DNA from: Stenotrophomonas maltophilia
Lineage (GTDB): Bacteria; Pseudomonadota; Gammaproteobacteria; Xanthomonadales; Xanthomonadaceae
Assembly (NCBI RefSeq): GCF_006970445.1
Contig: NZ_CP033877.1
Location: 3,728,750 to 3,792,749 of the forward strand
Direction of reading: 5' to 3'
Length of the DNA: 64,000 bases
The position numbers and the translations under genes are program-made. Below are positions 44,867 to 53,388 of this stretch, one piece after another. The notes below the pieces were generated by a model that saw only the letters and a program-made list of their open reading frames with translations, made no database searches and had not been told where the DNA came from. The stretch's first letter is position 1, and each line of letters starts with the position of its first letter.

Positions 44867-45499
44867 ATGGCTACGCTGCGCTGGTATTTCGACTTCATCT
44901 CGCCGTACTCCTACCTGCACTGGCAGAAGCTGAAGCAGCTGCCCCAGTTCGCACAGATCCAGACCGTGCCGATCGCCTTCGGTGCCGTGCTGCATCACCT
45001 GGGCAACCTCGGGCCGGCCGAGATTCCGGCCAAGCGCCGTTTCATCTACCGCCAGCTGCTGTGGACTGCGCAGGCCGAAGGCACACCGCTGCGGTTCCCG
45101 CCGGGCCACCCGTTCAACCCGTTGTCGGCGCTGCGCCTGTGCCTGGCAGCCGGTGCCAGCGTGCAGGCGGTGGACGTGCTGTTCGACTGGATATGGCGCG
45201 AGGGCCATGCGGCCGACAGCCCTGAGGCCCTGCGCGAACCGGCTGCGCAGCTGGGTATCGAGGATGTCGCCAGTGCCATCGCCGACCCGGCGGTCAAGGA
45301 GCAACTGCGGCGCAACACCGAGGCGGCCATCGCTGCCGGCGTGTTCGGCGTACCCACCCTGGCCATCGATGACGAGCTGTTCTGGGGCAATGACGCCCAT
45401 CCGCTGATGGCAGCGGTGCTGGCCGACCCGGAACTGCTGCAGCAGCCCGAATGGCAGCGCCTGGCCGAGCTCCCGGTGGCTGTGCAGCGCAGTCGCTGA
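44867..45499 (+). CDS. 2-hydroxychromene-2-carboxylate isomerase-like DsbA-fold protein
   Basis: A 210-residue thioredoxin-fold protein without CXXC. It begins WYFDFISPYSYLHW, with Ser at the position used to bind glutathione in HCCA isomerase and kappa-class GST, and ends with FGVPTLAIDDELFWGND. HCCA isomerases act in naphthalene-type degradation, but no other genes of that route are nearby. A general glutathione-dependent isomerase is likelier. Confidence 0.85.
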   Translation: MATLRWYFDFISPYSYLHWQKLKQLPQFAQIQTVPIAFGAVLHHLGNLGPAEIPAKRRFIYRQLLWTAQAEGTPLRFPPGHPFNPLSALRLCLAAGASVQAVDVLFDWIWREGHAADSPEALREPAAQLGIEDVASAIADPAVKEQLRRNTEAAIAAGVFGVPTLAIDDELFWGNDAHPLMAAVLADPELLQQPEWQRLAELPVAVQRSR

Positions 45500-45503
45500 A
45501 CAG

Positions 45504-45541
45504 GGCGTGGCGCGTTTCCCTCGCGCGCCACGCCAGGTTTT
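45504..45541 (+). terminator. Terminator-like hairpin
   Basis: Perfect 11-bp stem GGCGTGGCGCG / CGCGCCACGCC with a 9-nt loop, followed by AGGTTTT. It lies 4 bp after the isomerase stop. Confidence 0.7.
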
Positions 45542-45594
45542 GAGATAGATTTCACGTTTCCGAACCTACAACCGCCCTGGAGGGGGAGCCGCGG

Positions 45595-46536
45595 ATGCGC
45601 ATCGGAATCGTCGTCGACTCGGCCTGCGACCTGCCGCAGGACTTCATTGCCGAGCACAACATCGTGCTGCTGCCGATCACCGTACGGATCGGCGAAGCCG
45701 TGCTGGCCGATCATCGCGATGAGCAGGCCACCCTGAGTTTCCTGCACGCGCATGTGGCCGAACATGGCGCCGAAGCGGAGACCATCCCCTTCAGCGTCAA
45801 CCAGATCCGCGACCTGTTCCTGCAGCAGCTGGTGATCGATTACGACCACGTGTTCTGCATGACCATCACCAAGACCCGCAGCCCGATCCACGACAACGCG
45901 CTGCAGGCCAGCTTCGCCATCCTCAACGATTACAAGCCGGTGCGGCAGGCAGCGGGCTACAACTCGCCGTTCGCGCTGCGCGTGCTCGATACCCAGAACC
46001 TGTTCGCCGCGCAGGCCGTGACCGCGGTGGAGGCGGTTCGCCTGCGTGACAGTGGCGCCAGCGTGCAGCAGATCCGCGAACGGCTGGAAGAACTGGCCGG
46101 CAACGTGCACGGCTACATGATCACCCGCGACCTGTATTACATGCGCGCACGCGCACGGCACAAGGGTGACCGCAGCGTCGGCCTGCTCAGCGCGGCGCTG
46201 GGCAGTGCGCTGGACATCAAGCCGGTGCTGCACGGTTACCGGGGCGAGACCGGGCCGGTGGCCAAGATCAAGGGCTTCGACAGTGCCGTGCAGAAGCTGT
46301 TCGCGGTGGTCGGCCAGCGCGTGCGGGCCGGGCTGATGACGCCCACGGTGTGCGTCAGCTACGGCGGCGAACTGGACGAGCTGCGCACCCTGCCCGGCTA
46401 TACACAGATGAAGGAAGTCTGCGCCGGCCATGGCGTGACCGTGTACGAATCGGTGATGAGCCTGACCGGCATGGTCAACGTCGGCAAGGGCGCGGTCACC
46501 GTGGGCTTTGCCGATGGGCCGCATCGGTTCGAATGA
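45595..46536 (+). CDS. DegV family fatty-acid-binding protein
   Basis: A 313-residue DegV protein: IGIVVDSACDLPQDFI at the N-terminus with the ligand-contact Ser, then TITKTRSPIHDNAL and VLDTQNLFAAQAV, and the lid domain with LSAALGSALDIKPVLHGYRGE. In Firmicutes DegV/FakB proteins present fatty acids to a kinase FakA; no FakA homologue is visible here. A strong GGAGGGGGAG ribosome site precedes the ATG. Confidence 0.9.
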   Translation: MRIGIVVDSACDLPQDFIAEHNIVLLPITVRIGEAVLADHRDEQATLSFLHAHVAEHGAEAETIPFSVNQIRDLFLQQLVIDYDHVFCMTITKTRSPIHDNALQASFAILNDYKPVRQAAGYNSPFALRVLDTQNLFAAQAVTAVEAVRLRDSGASVQQIRERLEELAGNVHGYMITRDLYYMRARARHKGDRSVGLLSAALGSALDIKPVLHGYRGETGPVAKIKGFDSAVQKLFAVVGQRVRAGLMTPTVCVSYGGELDELRTLPGYTQMKEVCAGHGVTVYESVMSLTGMVNVGKGAVTVGFADGPHRFE

Positions 46537-46613
46537 GCGCTGGCCACGGCCGGAATCTGCACATCGATTCCACCGCGACTGTGCCAGCCTTGCCGCACTT
46601 CAAGGAGAACTCC

Positions 46614-46952
46614 ATGCCTGCGCAGTACCACATCAGCCTGCCCGACCCGTCCAAGGCCCGCGGCAACGACCCTGACCTGTCCTTCCATTCGCAGGGCGCC
46701 GCCGGTTTCGCCGAGGAGCTGCAGGACGCCCTGCGCAGCGGCACGCTGTTCGAGCGCTGGAAGGCCAAGCAACCCGACCCGGATGCGGTGGAACCGCAAT
46801 GGGGCGTGACCGATCCGGAGGCCACCGTGACCGGCGAGCAGAAGGATCTGCGCATCAACCTGGTCGCCACCACCCGCATCGACAGTGACGTGTTCAAGCA
46901 GCGCCTGCGCCTGCTGGCCGGCCACCACTGGGAACTGCGCGACGTGCGTTGA
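46614..46952 (+). CDS. Conserved small protein of unknown function
   Basis: A 112-residue soluble protein I do not assign to a named family. It starts MPAQYHISLPDPSKARGNDP after a good AAGGAG site and has an acidic middle (KQPDPDAVEPQWGVTDPEATVTG). It has no membrane segment. It follows DegV by 77 bp and ends at the first of two SMAG dimers. Confidence 0.75.
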   Translation: MPAQYHISLPDPSKARGNDPDLSFHSQGAAGFAEELQDALRSGTLFERWKAKQPDPDAVEPQWGVTDPEATVTGEQKDLRINLVATTRIDSDVFKQRLRLLAGHHWELRDVR

Positions 46953-46964
46953 GGCCCCGTTCTG

Positions 46965-47024
46965 GTAGATGCCAACCTTGGTTGGCGCTTCTTAAAAAAG
47001 CTGCCAACCAAGGTTGGCAACTAC
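46965..47024. repeat. SMAG repeat dimer (first of two adjacent)
   Basis: GTAGATGCCAACCTTGGTTG and its inverted partner ending CTAC, separated by an A-rich spacer. It begins 12 bp after the small protein gene. Confidence 0.88.
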
Positions 47025-47035
47025 CGGGGCACACG

Positions 47036-47100
47036 GTAGTGCCGGCCGCTGGCCGGCAACCGCAACATCCATGGAGGTGCCGGCCAGCGGCCGGCACTAC
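47036..47100. repeat. SMAG repeat dimer (second), overlapping a stop codon
   Basis: GTAGTGCCGGCCGCTGGCCG at the left and the inverted unit ending GCACTAC at the right. Its last four bases contain the TAG stop of the outer-membrane efflux gene, read on the minus strand. Confidence 0.9.
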
Positions 47101-48509
47101 CAGCCGCCGCCCAGCGCGCGGTACAGCTCCACCCGCGCGATCGCGGCCGTGGCCTGGCTGTTGGCGAGCGCGGCCTGGTTGTCCAGCGCGATGCGCTGGG
47201 TGGTCAGCACATCCAGCATGTCGACCACGCCGGCCTGGTACTGCCGGCGCGCCGCGCTCAGTGCGGTCTCGCTCTCGTCCACCGCCACATGCAGCTGCAC
47301 AGTGCGCTGCTGCTCGGCACTGTAGCCATCCATGGCATCGTCCACCTCATGCCAGGCCTGCAACACCGTACGGCGGAACTGCAGCGACGACTGTTGCTGC
47401 TGCAGCCGGCTCAGCGCGAGGTTGGCCTTCAGCCTTCCGCCCTGGAAGATCGGCAGGCTGATCGACGGCCCGATGCTGAAACGGTGCGCGTTCCAACCGT
47501 CCAGATCATCGAGCTGCTTGGCCTGGAAACCAGCGTCGCCATTCAAGGTGATGCGCGGCAGGAAACTGGCTTTGGCCACGCCGATGCCGGCCGTTGCAGC
47601 ATGCAGTGCCGCTTCGGCACGACGGATGTCCGGGCGACGCTCGGCCAGTTCACTCGGCAGACCCACCGCCACCGCTGGCAACGCCGGCCAATCACGGCGT
47701 GCATCCTGCAGCTGCGCGTCCAGCGCCTGCGGCGGCTGTGCCAGCAGGAACGCCAGCGCGTTGCGCAGCTGGGATTCGCGATGCCGCAGCGGCGCAATGC
47801 GGGCCTGCAGCGATGCCACCTGCGCGGCCGCACTGGACACCTGCAGCGTGCTGGCCACGCCCTGGCGCTGGCGTGCTTCGGTCAGCCGCTTGATGTCGTG
47901 GGCGATGCTGAGGTTGTCCTCGGTGATCGCCAGCAGTTGCCGCGTCGCACGCAGCTGCAGGTAGTCACGCGCGGTTTCCGCCAGCAGCGCGGTGCGCACC
48001 GCGTGTGCATCTTCCTCGGCCATCTGCACGCGCGCGTCGGCCGCTTCCACCTGGCGGCGCACGCGGCCCCACAGGTCCAGCTCCCAGCTCAAGCCGATAC
48101 CGGCCTGGAACAGGCCGTAGTCATCACGGCCGCCGTTGCCGGACGGATCGTTCAGGCCCACTTCGCTGTTGCGTGCACGCACGCCACTGGCGCTCGCGCT
48201 GACGCTGGGCAGGCGATCGGCGGCGGTGATGCCGCGTGCAGCTCGGCTCTGCTGCACCCGGTTGGCCGCCAGCTGCAGATCCAGGTTGGCCGCCAGCACC
48301 TGGTTGGCCAGCTGCCCCAGCAGCGGATCGTCGAAACCGGCCCACCATGCGGCGTCCCGATCGATGGCGTTGCCGGCGACAGCCTCACCCTGCCAGTGGC
48401 CGGGCAGCTCCGCCTGCGGGCGTACGAAGTCCGGACCCATCGTGCAGGCAGCCAGGGCCGTGCACAGGGTGGCCGCAACGATGGTGCGGAACACGGTGGC
48501 GGCGCTCAT
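47097..48509 (-). CDS. NodT-family outer-membrane efflux lipoprotein
   Basis: A 470-residue outer-membrane factor. The signal peptide ends in a lipobox LAAC with Cys22 as lipidation site. Two OEP domains are present with typical ISWELDLWGRVRR-like text (IGLSWELDLWGRVRRQVEAA) and ISLPIFQGGRLKANL. It is the third gene of an MFS - adaptor - channel operon; its ATG overlaps the adaptor stop (ATGA). Drug or organic-acid export is likely; substrate unknown. Its TAG stop lies inside a SMAG repeat. Confidence 0.92.
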   Translation of the reverse strand: MSAATVFRTIVAATLCTALAACTMGPDFVRPQAELPGHWQGEAVAGNAIDRDAAWWAGFDDPLLGQLANQVLAANLDLQLAANRVQQSRAARGITAADRLPSVSASASGVRARNSEVGLNDPSGNGGRDDYGLFQAGIGLSWELDLWGRVRRQVEAADARVQMAEEDAHAVRTALLAETARDYLQLRATRQLLAITEDNLSIAHDIKRLTEARQRQGVASTLQVSSAAAQVASLQARIAPLRHRESQLRNALAFLLAQPPQALDAQLQDARRDWPALPAVAVGLPSELAERRPDIRRAEAALHAATAGIGVAKASFLPRITLNGDAGFQAKQLDDLDGWNAHRFSIGPSISLPIFQGGRLKANLALSRLQQQQSSLQFRRTVLQAWHEVDDAMDGYSAEQQRTVQLHVAVDESETALSAARRQYQAGVVDMLDVLTTQRIALDNQAALANSQATAAIARVELYRALGGGW

Positions 48510-49588
48510 GCGCCCTCCCCGCCCTTGTGGCCCGGTCCGTGCTGCACGCTCTGTGCGCGTGCGCGGCTGCCCAGGTCAACGCTGGCTTCCACCGACATGC
48601 CGGCACGCAGCTGGTCCAGCAGCGGCTGGCCCGGCTCCAGCACGATCTTCACCGGAATACGCTGCACCACCTTGGTGAAGTTGCCGGTCGCGTTTTCCGG
48701 CGCGACGGCTGCAAAGGTGACGCCGGTGGCCGGCGCGATGCTGTCGATGTGCCCGCGCAGCGGCGTGCCTGGGAACACGTCCACCTTCAGTTCGACCTGC
48801 TGGCCGGCCTGCATGCGGGTCATCTGCGTTTCCTGGAAGTTGGCGACCACGAAGGCGCGCTTCAGCGGCACCACCGCAGCCACCGGCGTCCCCGGGGTCA
48901 GGTAGGCACCCACGCGCACTGCACGACGACCGACCATGCCATCGATCGGCGCGCGCAGCACGGTGTGCGACAGATCCAGTTCGGCGCGTGCCTGCGCCGC
49001 TTCTGCGCGCTGCACCGCCGCCTGCGCGGCCTGCACGCCGGCGGTCAGGATGTCGGTGCGCTGGCGTGCGGTCGACAGTGCGGCCTGGCCTTGCTGCAGA
49101 TGGGCACTGGCCACGGCCTGCTTCGATTGCGCCTGCTGCGCGTTCTGTACGGTACCGGCGCCGTCGCGGGCCAGTTCGCGGTAGCGCTGCTGGTCGGCGC
49201 TGGCCAGGGTCAGTTCGGACCGGCTGACATCGACACTGGCCCTGGCCTGCTCGATCAGCGAGTCCTGCTGGGCCAGTGCAGCCTGTGCGTTGGCCAGCTG
49301 TGCACGGGCATTGGCGAGGTCGGCGCGGGCTGCCTGCAGGGCCACCTGGTAGTCGCGGTCGTCGATGCGGGCGAGCACGTCGCCGGCCTTCACCGACTGG
49401 TTGTCTTCCACCTCCACGGCACTGACGAAGCCGGCCACCTTCGGTGCGACCACGGTGAAATCCGCATTGACGTAGGCGTTGTCGGTGCGCTGGTAGCGCG
49501 AGTCGCGCAGCAGCAGCCAGCTGCCGATCGCCAGGGCCAGCACGCCCAGGACAAGGCCGGTGTTGAGGGTTGTCTTGTTGAGGCTCAT
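48506..49588 (-). CDS. EmrA/HlyD-type membrane-fusion (adaptor) protein
   Basis: A 360-residue periplasmic adaptor with one N-terminal membrane helix (residues about 11-28). Then comes the biotinyl-lipoyl half-motif (VAPKVAGFVSAVEVEDNQSVKAGDVLARID), a long alpha-hairpin rich in Ala, Gln and Arg (residues 80-190) and the second half-motif LRAPIDGMVGRRAVRVGAYLTPG. It connects the MFS pump to the outer-membrane factor. ATG 49588 has AAGGACT upstream and lies 23 bp after the pump gene. Confidence 0.92.
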   Translation of the reverse strand: MSLNKTTLNTGLVLGVLALAIGSWLLLRDSRYQRTDNAYVNADFTVVAPKVAGFVSAVEVEDNQSVKAGDVLARIDDRDYQVALQAARADLANARAQLANAQAALAQQDSLIEQARASVDVSRSELTLASADQQRYRELARDGAGTVQNAQQAQSKQAVASAHLQQGQAALSTARQRTDILTAGVQAAQAAVQRAEAAQARAELDLSHTVLRAPIDGMVGRRAVRVGAYLTPGTPVAAVVPLKRAFVVANFQETQMTRMQAGQQVELKVDVFPGTPLRGHIDSIAPATGVTFAAVAPENATGNFTKVVQRIPVKIVLEPGQPLLDQLRAGMSVEASVDLGSRARAQSVQHGPGHKGGEGA

Positions 49589-49611
49589 GGGGGAGTCCTT
49601 ACGGGTGAGGG

Positions 49612-51138
49612 TCAGGCCACGGCACGTGGCGGATGGACACGGGTGGCCCACGGCAGCAGCGGCAGGCAGCCCAGGGACACCAGCGCGACCAGCCAGTACA
49701 GATCCGCCGAGGTGAGCGCCTGTACCTGAGCGTGCAGGCGCGCGGGCAGATCGGCGCTGGCGGACAACCACGGCTGGTTGCCCAGGTGGTCGACCAGCGC
49801 GGTGGAATGGAGGTGGCGCCGTGACTGTCCGACCGCATCAAGCACGCCACCGGCAAACACCGCCGAAAAGCCTTTCACGGTGTTGAACCAGGCCGAGGCA
49901 TAGGGACCGTCCTGCGGCGCCAGGCCGGTGGTCGCCAACAGCAGCAACGGCAATACCGCCATTGGCTGCGCCACGACCTGCAGCAGTTGCACCCACAGGA
50001 AGGTGTCGCGGTTCCATTGCACATCCAGATGTGCCCCCATGAAGCACGCCGCCGCCAGCAGCAGCAGCCCGGCCGCCTGCACCCAGCGGCAATCCACCGC
50101 ACGCTGGTTCATCAGCGCAGCCACCAGCGGCAACGCAATCGCCTGCGGCAGCGCCACCCACAACAACATCGGCGCGGTCTGCAGCGGGCGGTAGCCCTGC
50201 ACGCTGGCCAGGAAACCGGAGGGGATGGCGATGACCGCCAGCAGTACGAACAACACGCCCACGCAGGTGACCAGCGAATAGCTGAGATTGCGATGGGCCA
50301 AAAGTTGCAGCTTGAAGAACGGCAGCGGGTGGAACCACTCGTTGATGAAGAACAACGCCAGCAGGCCGGTGCCGCCGCCCAGTAGCACCGCGATCAGCGG
50401 TGAATCGAACCAGTTCAGGCGTGCGCCCTGGGTCAGGCCCAGCACCAGCATCACCAGCGCCGGCAGCCCCAGGGCCAGGCCCACGCCGTTGAACTGGGCA
50501 AAGCGCTCCAGGCGCACCGGGTCCTGCGGCAGGCCCCAGCCGACCATCACCATGCCGGCCATGCAGAACGGCACGATCTGCCAGAACGCGAACTGCCAAC
50601 CCGCGTGCTCGACCCATAGCGCGGCCAGCGGCGTGCCCATGCTCGGCCCGAATGTTGCGGTGAGCGCGTAGCCCGCCAGGCCATACAACTTGATGCCCGG
50701 CGGCAGGAAGCGCAGCGCCACGCTCATCAGCAGCGGCGGCAACGCACCACCGGCCAGGCCCTGCAATGCACGCAGCAGCAGGAAGGTCGGCAGGTTCGGC
50801 GCCAGCGGGCACAGCACGCCCAGCACCATGAAGGCGGCGATCATCACCAGGCCGAAGCGGCGCAGCGAAAAGGTGGCCGCACACCAGGGAGCGAAGGCCA
50901 TCGCGCTGACCGACATGGCGCTGTAGATGCCGGTGATCCAGTTGCCGTCATCGGCACTGAATCCCATCGCGCCGCGGATGTCGGCCAGCGCGACCTTGGT
51001 GACGTTTTCGTTGAAGCCCGACAGCAACACCACCAGCAGCACGCCGCACAAGCCGACCACGATGCGGCGATCGAAGGTGGGGGCAAGCGGCGCGGCCGAG
51101 GATGGGACCGGGGCCTGCGGCAGGGTGATCGCGCTCAT
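49612..51138 (-). CDS. DHA2-type MFS efflux transporter
   Basis: A 508-residue inner-membrane transporter with about 14 hydrophobic segments, as in EmrB/DHA2 pumps. The pattern NVTKVALADIRGAMGFSADDGNWITGIYSAM corresponds to TM1-TM2 of the family, and RALQGLAGGALPPLLM to motif near TM4. The ATG at 51138 (MSAITLPQ) precedes TM1 by about 25 residues. The pump-adaptor-channel order differs from the described emrCAB order (channel first), so I give no S. maltophilia pump name. Confidence 0.9.
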   Translation of the reverse strand: MSAITLPQAPVPSSAAPLAPTFDRRIVVGLCGVLLVVLLSGFNENVTKVALADIRGAMGFSADDGNWITGIYSAMSVSAMAFAPWCAATFSLRRFGLVMIAAFMVLGVLCPLAPNLPTFLLLRALQGLAGGALPPLLMSVALRFLPPGIKLYGLAGYALTATFGPSMGTPLAALWVEHAGWQFAFWQIVPFCMAGMVMVGWGLPQDPVRLERFAQFNGVGLALGLPALVMLVLGLTQGARLNWFDSPLIAVLLGGGTGLLALFFINEWFHPLPFFKLQLLAHRNLSYSLVTCVGVLFVLLAVIAIPSGFLASVQGYRPLQTAPMLLWVALPQAIALPLVAALMNQRAVDCRWVQAAGLLLLAAACFMGAHLDVQWNRDTFLWVQLLQVVAQPMAVLPLLLLATTGLAPQDGPYASAWFNTVKGFSAVFAGGVLDAVGQSRRHLHSTALVDHLGNQPWLSASADLPARLHAQVQALTSADLYWLVALVSLGCLPLLPWATRVHPPRAVA

Positions 51139-51363
51139 CGATGCGGGCCGATCCGTGCAGCGCACGGCAGGTGAAGCGACATGGCGTGCGCTCCGTGAAT
51201 GTGGGGAGCGCAGTCTAGGTCGGCCGACTACTGCAACAAATGGCGTGATCGCGATGTCAGGCGTGCGCTGGACGCACGGGTGATCCCAGTTGCCCGGCGC
51301 GACGCTTCGAGAGTGCCGACCGGAGGTTGGCACGTCCTTCGATGCAGTTGCGCACGCGCGGCG

Positions 51364-52272
51364 CTACACAGCGTCGGCGTCGCACATGCTCTTGATCGCA
51401 CGGCGCAGCCAGCGGTGCGCCGGGTCGTTGTCCATACGCGGATGCCAGGCCTGCACCAGCGCCACCGTGCGTACTGGCACAGGCAACGGAAACATGCGCA
51501 GTGGCAGCCCCATGTAGGCGATGCGATCAAGCATCACGCTGGGCATCTGCGGCAGCACCAGGTCCGAGGCGGCTGCAGCAAAGATCGCGCCGTGGAAGGT
51601 GGGGATGACCATCGCCACCCGCCGCTGTAGGCCCAGCTGTGCCAGTTCGTCGTCGATCGGCCCATGCGCGATGCCGCGCCGCGAGACGGCGATGTGGTCA
51701 CAGGCGGCAAACCGTTCGGCGGTGATATCGCCGTCGAACAGCGGATGATCCTTGCGCGCAGCGCCCAGCAGTGCCGTGGTGAACAGGTTCTGCACCTTGG
51801 TTTCCTGCGTATGCTTGCCGGCGGTGCTGATATACAGATCGATCCGCCCCTGCACCATCGCGTCGTCGTCGGTATCGCCTTCGGGCATGAACCGCAGCGT
51901 GCAGCCTGGCGCCTGCTGGCGGAACACTTCCCGCAGGCGGCCGCCGTAGCTGCCGATGAACACGTCGTTGGCGCGGATGCTGAAGGTATGTTCCAGGGTC
52001 TGGATGTCCACCTCACGCCCATCGTTGAACACCCGATGGGCCTGCTCGATCACATCGCGTACCTGCTCGCGCAGTTCCAGCGCGCGCGGCGTCGGCGCCA
52101 GGCCGCGACCGGCGCGTACCAGCACCGGGTCGCCCAACGCGTCGCGGATCCGGCCCAGCGTTCGGCTCATGGCCGGCGCGCTCAGATTCATGCGCCGAGC
52201 CGCTCCGGCGACGCTGCCTTCGTCCAGCAGGACATCCAGGGCGAGCAGCAGGTTGAGGTCGGGCAGGGGCAT
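51364..52272 (-). CDS. LysR-type regulator upstream of the efflux operon
   Basis: A 302-residue LysR protein: N-terminal winged helix (PDLNLLLALDVLLDEGSVAGAARRMNLSAPAMSRTLGRIRDALGDPVLVRAGRGLAPTP) in NodD/LinR-like form, then an effector domain. It lies upstream of the pump gene on the same strand, with 225 bp between, and diverges from a universal stress gene across 141 bp. It could control either. Confidence 0.9.
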   Translation of the reverse strand: MPLPDLNLLLALDVLLDEGSVAGAARRMNLSAPAMSRTLGRIRDALGDPVLVRAGRGLAPTPRALELREQVRDVIEQAHRVFNDGREVDIQTLEHTFSIRANDVFIGSYGGRLREVFRQQAPGCTLRFMPEGDTDDDAMVQGRIDLYISTAGKHTQETKVQNLFTTALLGAARKDHPLFDGDITAERFAACDHIAVSRRGIAHGPIDDELAQLGLQRRVAMVIPTFHGAIFAAAASDLVLPQMPSVMLDRIAYMGLPLRMFPLPVPVRTVALVQAWHPRMDNDPAHRWLRRAIKSMCDADAV

Positions 52273-52413
52273 GGCAGTCTCCAATGGATGAAATGACTCT
52301 ACGACACTCCAGGTAAAAGTTAATTGCATGTGGCGCACGCATTGCCTGCACCGCACGGCATGGGTGCGCGCGGAGACATCGGCGACCATCCCCGGCCTGC
52401 CAAGGAGACATCC

Positions 52414-52860
52414 ATGTTCAACACCCTGCTGGTCGCCCTGGACGGCGGCCCCCAGCACGCACGCGTGCTGGACCTGGCCGCGGCCATCGCCGGCCCGCGT
52501 AGCCGCCTGCACCTGCTGTGCGTGCTCGACCCCGAATTCGCGCTGGCCGCCGATGCCAGCGAAGCCGACCGCCGCGAGTATCCGGAAGCCGCGCGGCAGC
52601 GCTCACAGGCCGAGGCGGTGCTGGCTGAAGCCCTGGCCGAGCTGCGCGAGCGCGGCGTCGATGCCATCGCACAGATTCCCTCCGGCGACCCCGGCGAAGT
52701 GATCAGCGAGCAGGCGCGGCGCCTGAAGTGCGACCTCATCGTCATCGGTCATCGTCACCTGTCCCGGCTGGAACGCCTGTTCGAACCCTCGATCGGGCAA
52801 TGGACCATCGACCACGCGCCCTGCCCCGTGCTGGTGGAAACCCGCGACCCGCAACCCTAG
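52414..52860 (+). CDS. Universal stress protein, single domain
   Basis: A 148-residue UspA-fold protein starting MFNTLLVALDGGPQHARVLDLAAAIA and ending APCPVLVETRD. The usual ATP motif G-2x-G-9x-G(S/T) reads GHRHLSRLERLFEPSIGQ, with the second glycine and the phosphate-contact GS altered, so ATP binding is doubtful. A clear AAGGAGA site precedes the ATG. Confidence 0.88.
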   Translation: MFNTLLVALDGGPQHARVLDLAAAIAGPRSRLHLLCVLDPEFALAADASEADRREYPEAARQRSQAEAVLAEALAELRERGVDAIAQIPSGDPGEVISEQARRLKCDLIVIGHRHLSRLERLFEPSIGQWTIDHAPCPVLVETRDPQP

Positions 52861-52865
52861 CCCCC

Positions 52866-53336
52866 ATGGCCTCACGATCCCCGTTGTTTCCTACCCGCGT
52901 CAGCTATCGCGCCTTCGGCCGCCAGTTCGGCCACGGCGAGCAGGCGCTGCTGGGCGCGCTCCGCCAGCTGCACGATCCCGATCTGCAGCCCGACGGCGTC
53001 GCCCAGCTGAGCGCGCTCGGGCTCGACCCGGAGGGCTGCGACGCCTTCATCGGCCTGGTGCCGCTGCTGGCCACGCCCGCCGCCCCCATCGATCTGCTGC
53101 CGGCTGGCTCGCCGTTCATTGCCGCCAGCGAACTGGACCTGCTGGTCTGCCTGCTGCGCATCGCGCAATGGCGGCATGCAAGGCCCCGCGAAGACGACAC
53201 GCTGGCACCATTGCGCCAGCAGTTGGCGCGCTGTGCGATGGCCGTGCAGGCAGCACATCTGCCGTTGCGGCAGCGCTCATTGTCCCCGGTCGGGCTGAGG
53301 CTGCTCGATCCCAGCGGTTGGGTGCGGCAGCGATGA
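52866..53336 (+). CDS. Hypothetical protein
   Basis: A 156-residue soluble protein I do not recognise. It begins MASRSPLFPTRVSYRAFGRQFGHGEQALLG and is rich in Leu, Ala and Arg, with predicted helices. It starts 5 bp after the stress-protein stop and is probably co-transcribed. It could be a lineage-specific partner of that protein. Confidence 0.65.
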   Translation: MASRSPLFPTRVSYRAFGRQFGHGEQALLGALRQLHDPDLQPDGVAQLSALGLDPEGCDAFIGLVPLLATPAAPIDLLPAGSPFIAASELDLLVCLLRIAQWRHARPREDDTLAPLRQQLARCAMAVQAAHLPLRQRSLSPVGLRLLDPSGWVRQR

Positions 53337-53388
53337 CCCGGTCGCGGCCCCATGCGCAATCACACGCAGGCCCGGGCACCTGGCGCGC

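Noticed and set aside
46965..47100. Two adjacent repeat dimers as a possible CRISPR or tandem array
   Set aside because: Units are inverted pairs with different cores, not direct repeats with regular spacers; no cas genes.
47097..51138. Naming the efflux operon emrCABsm or fuaABC
   Set aside because: Gene order (pump, adaptor, channel) and the DHA2-type pump do not match what I recall of either operon, so no symbol is given.
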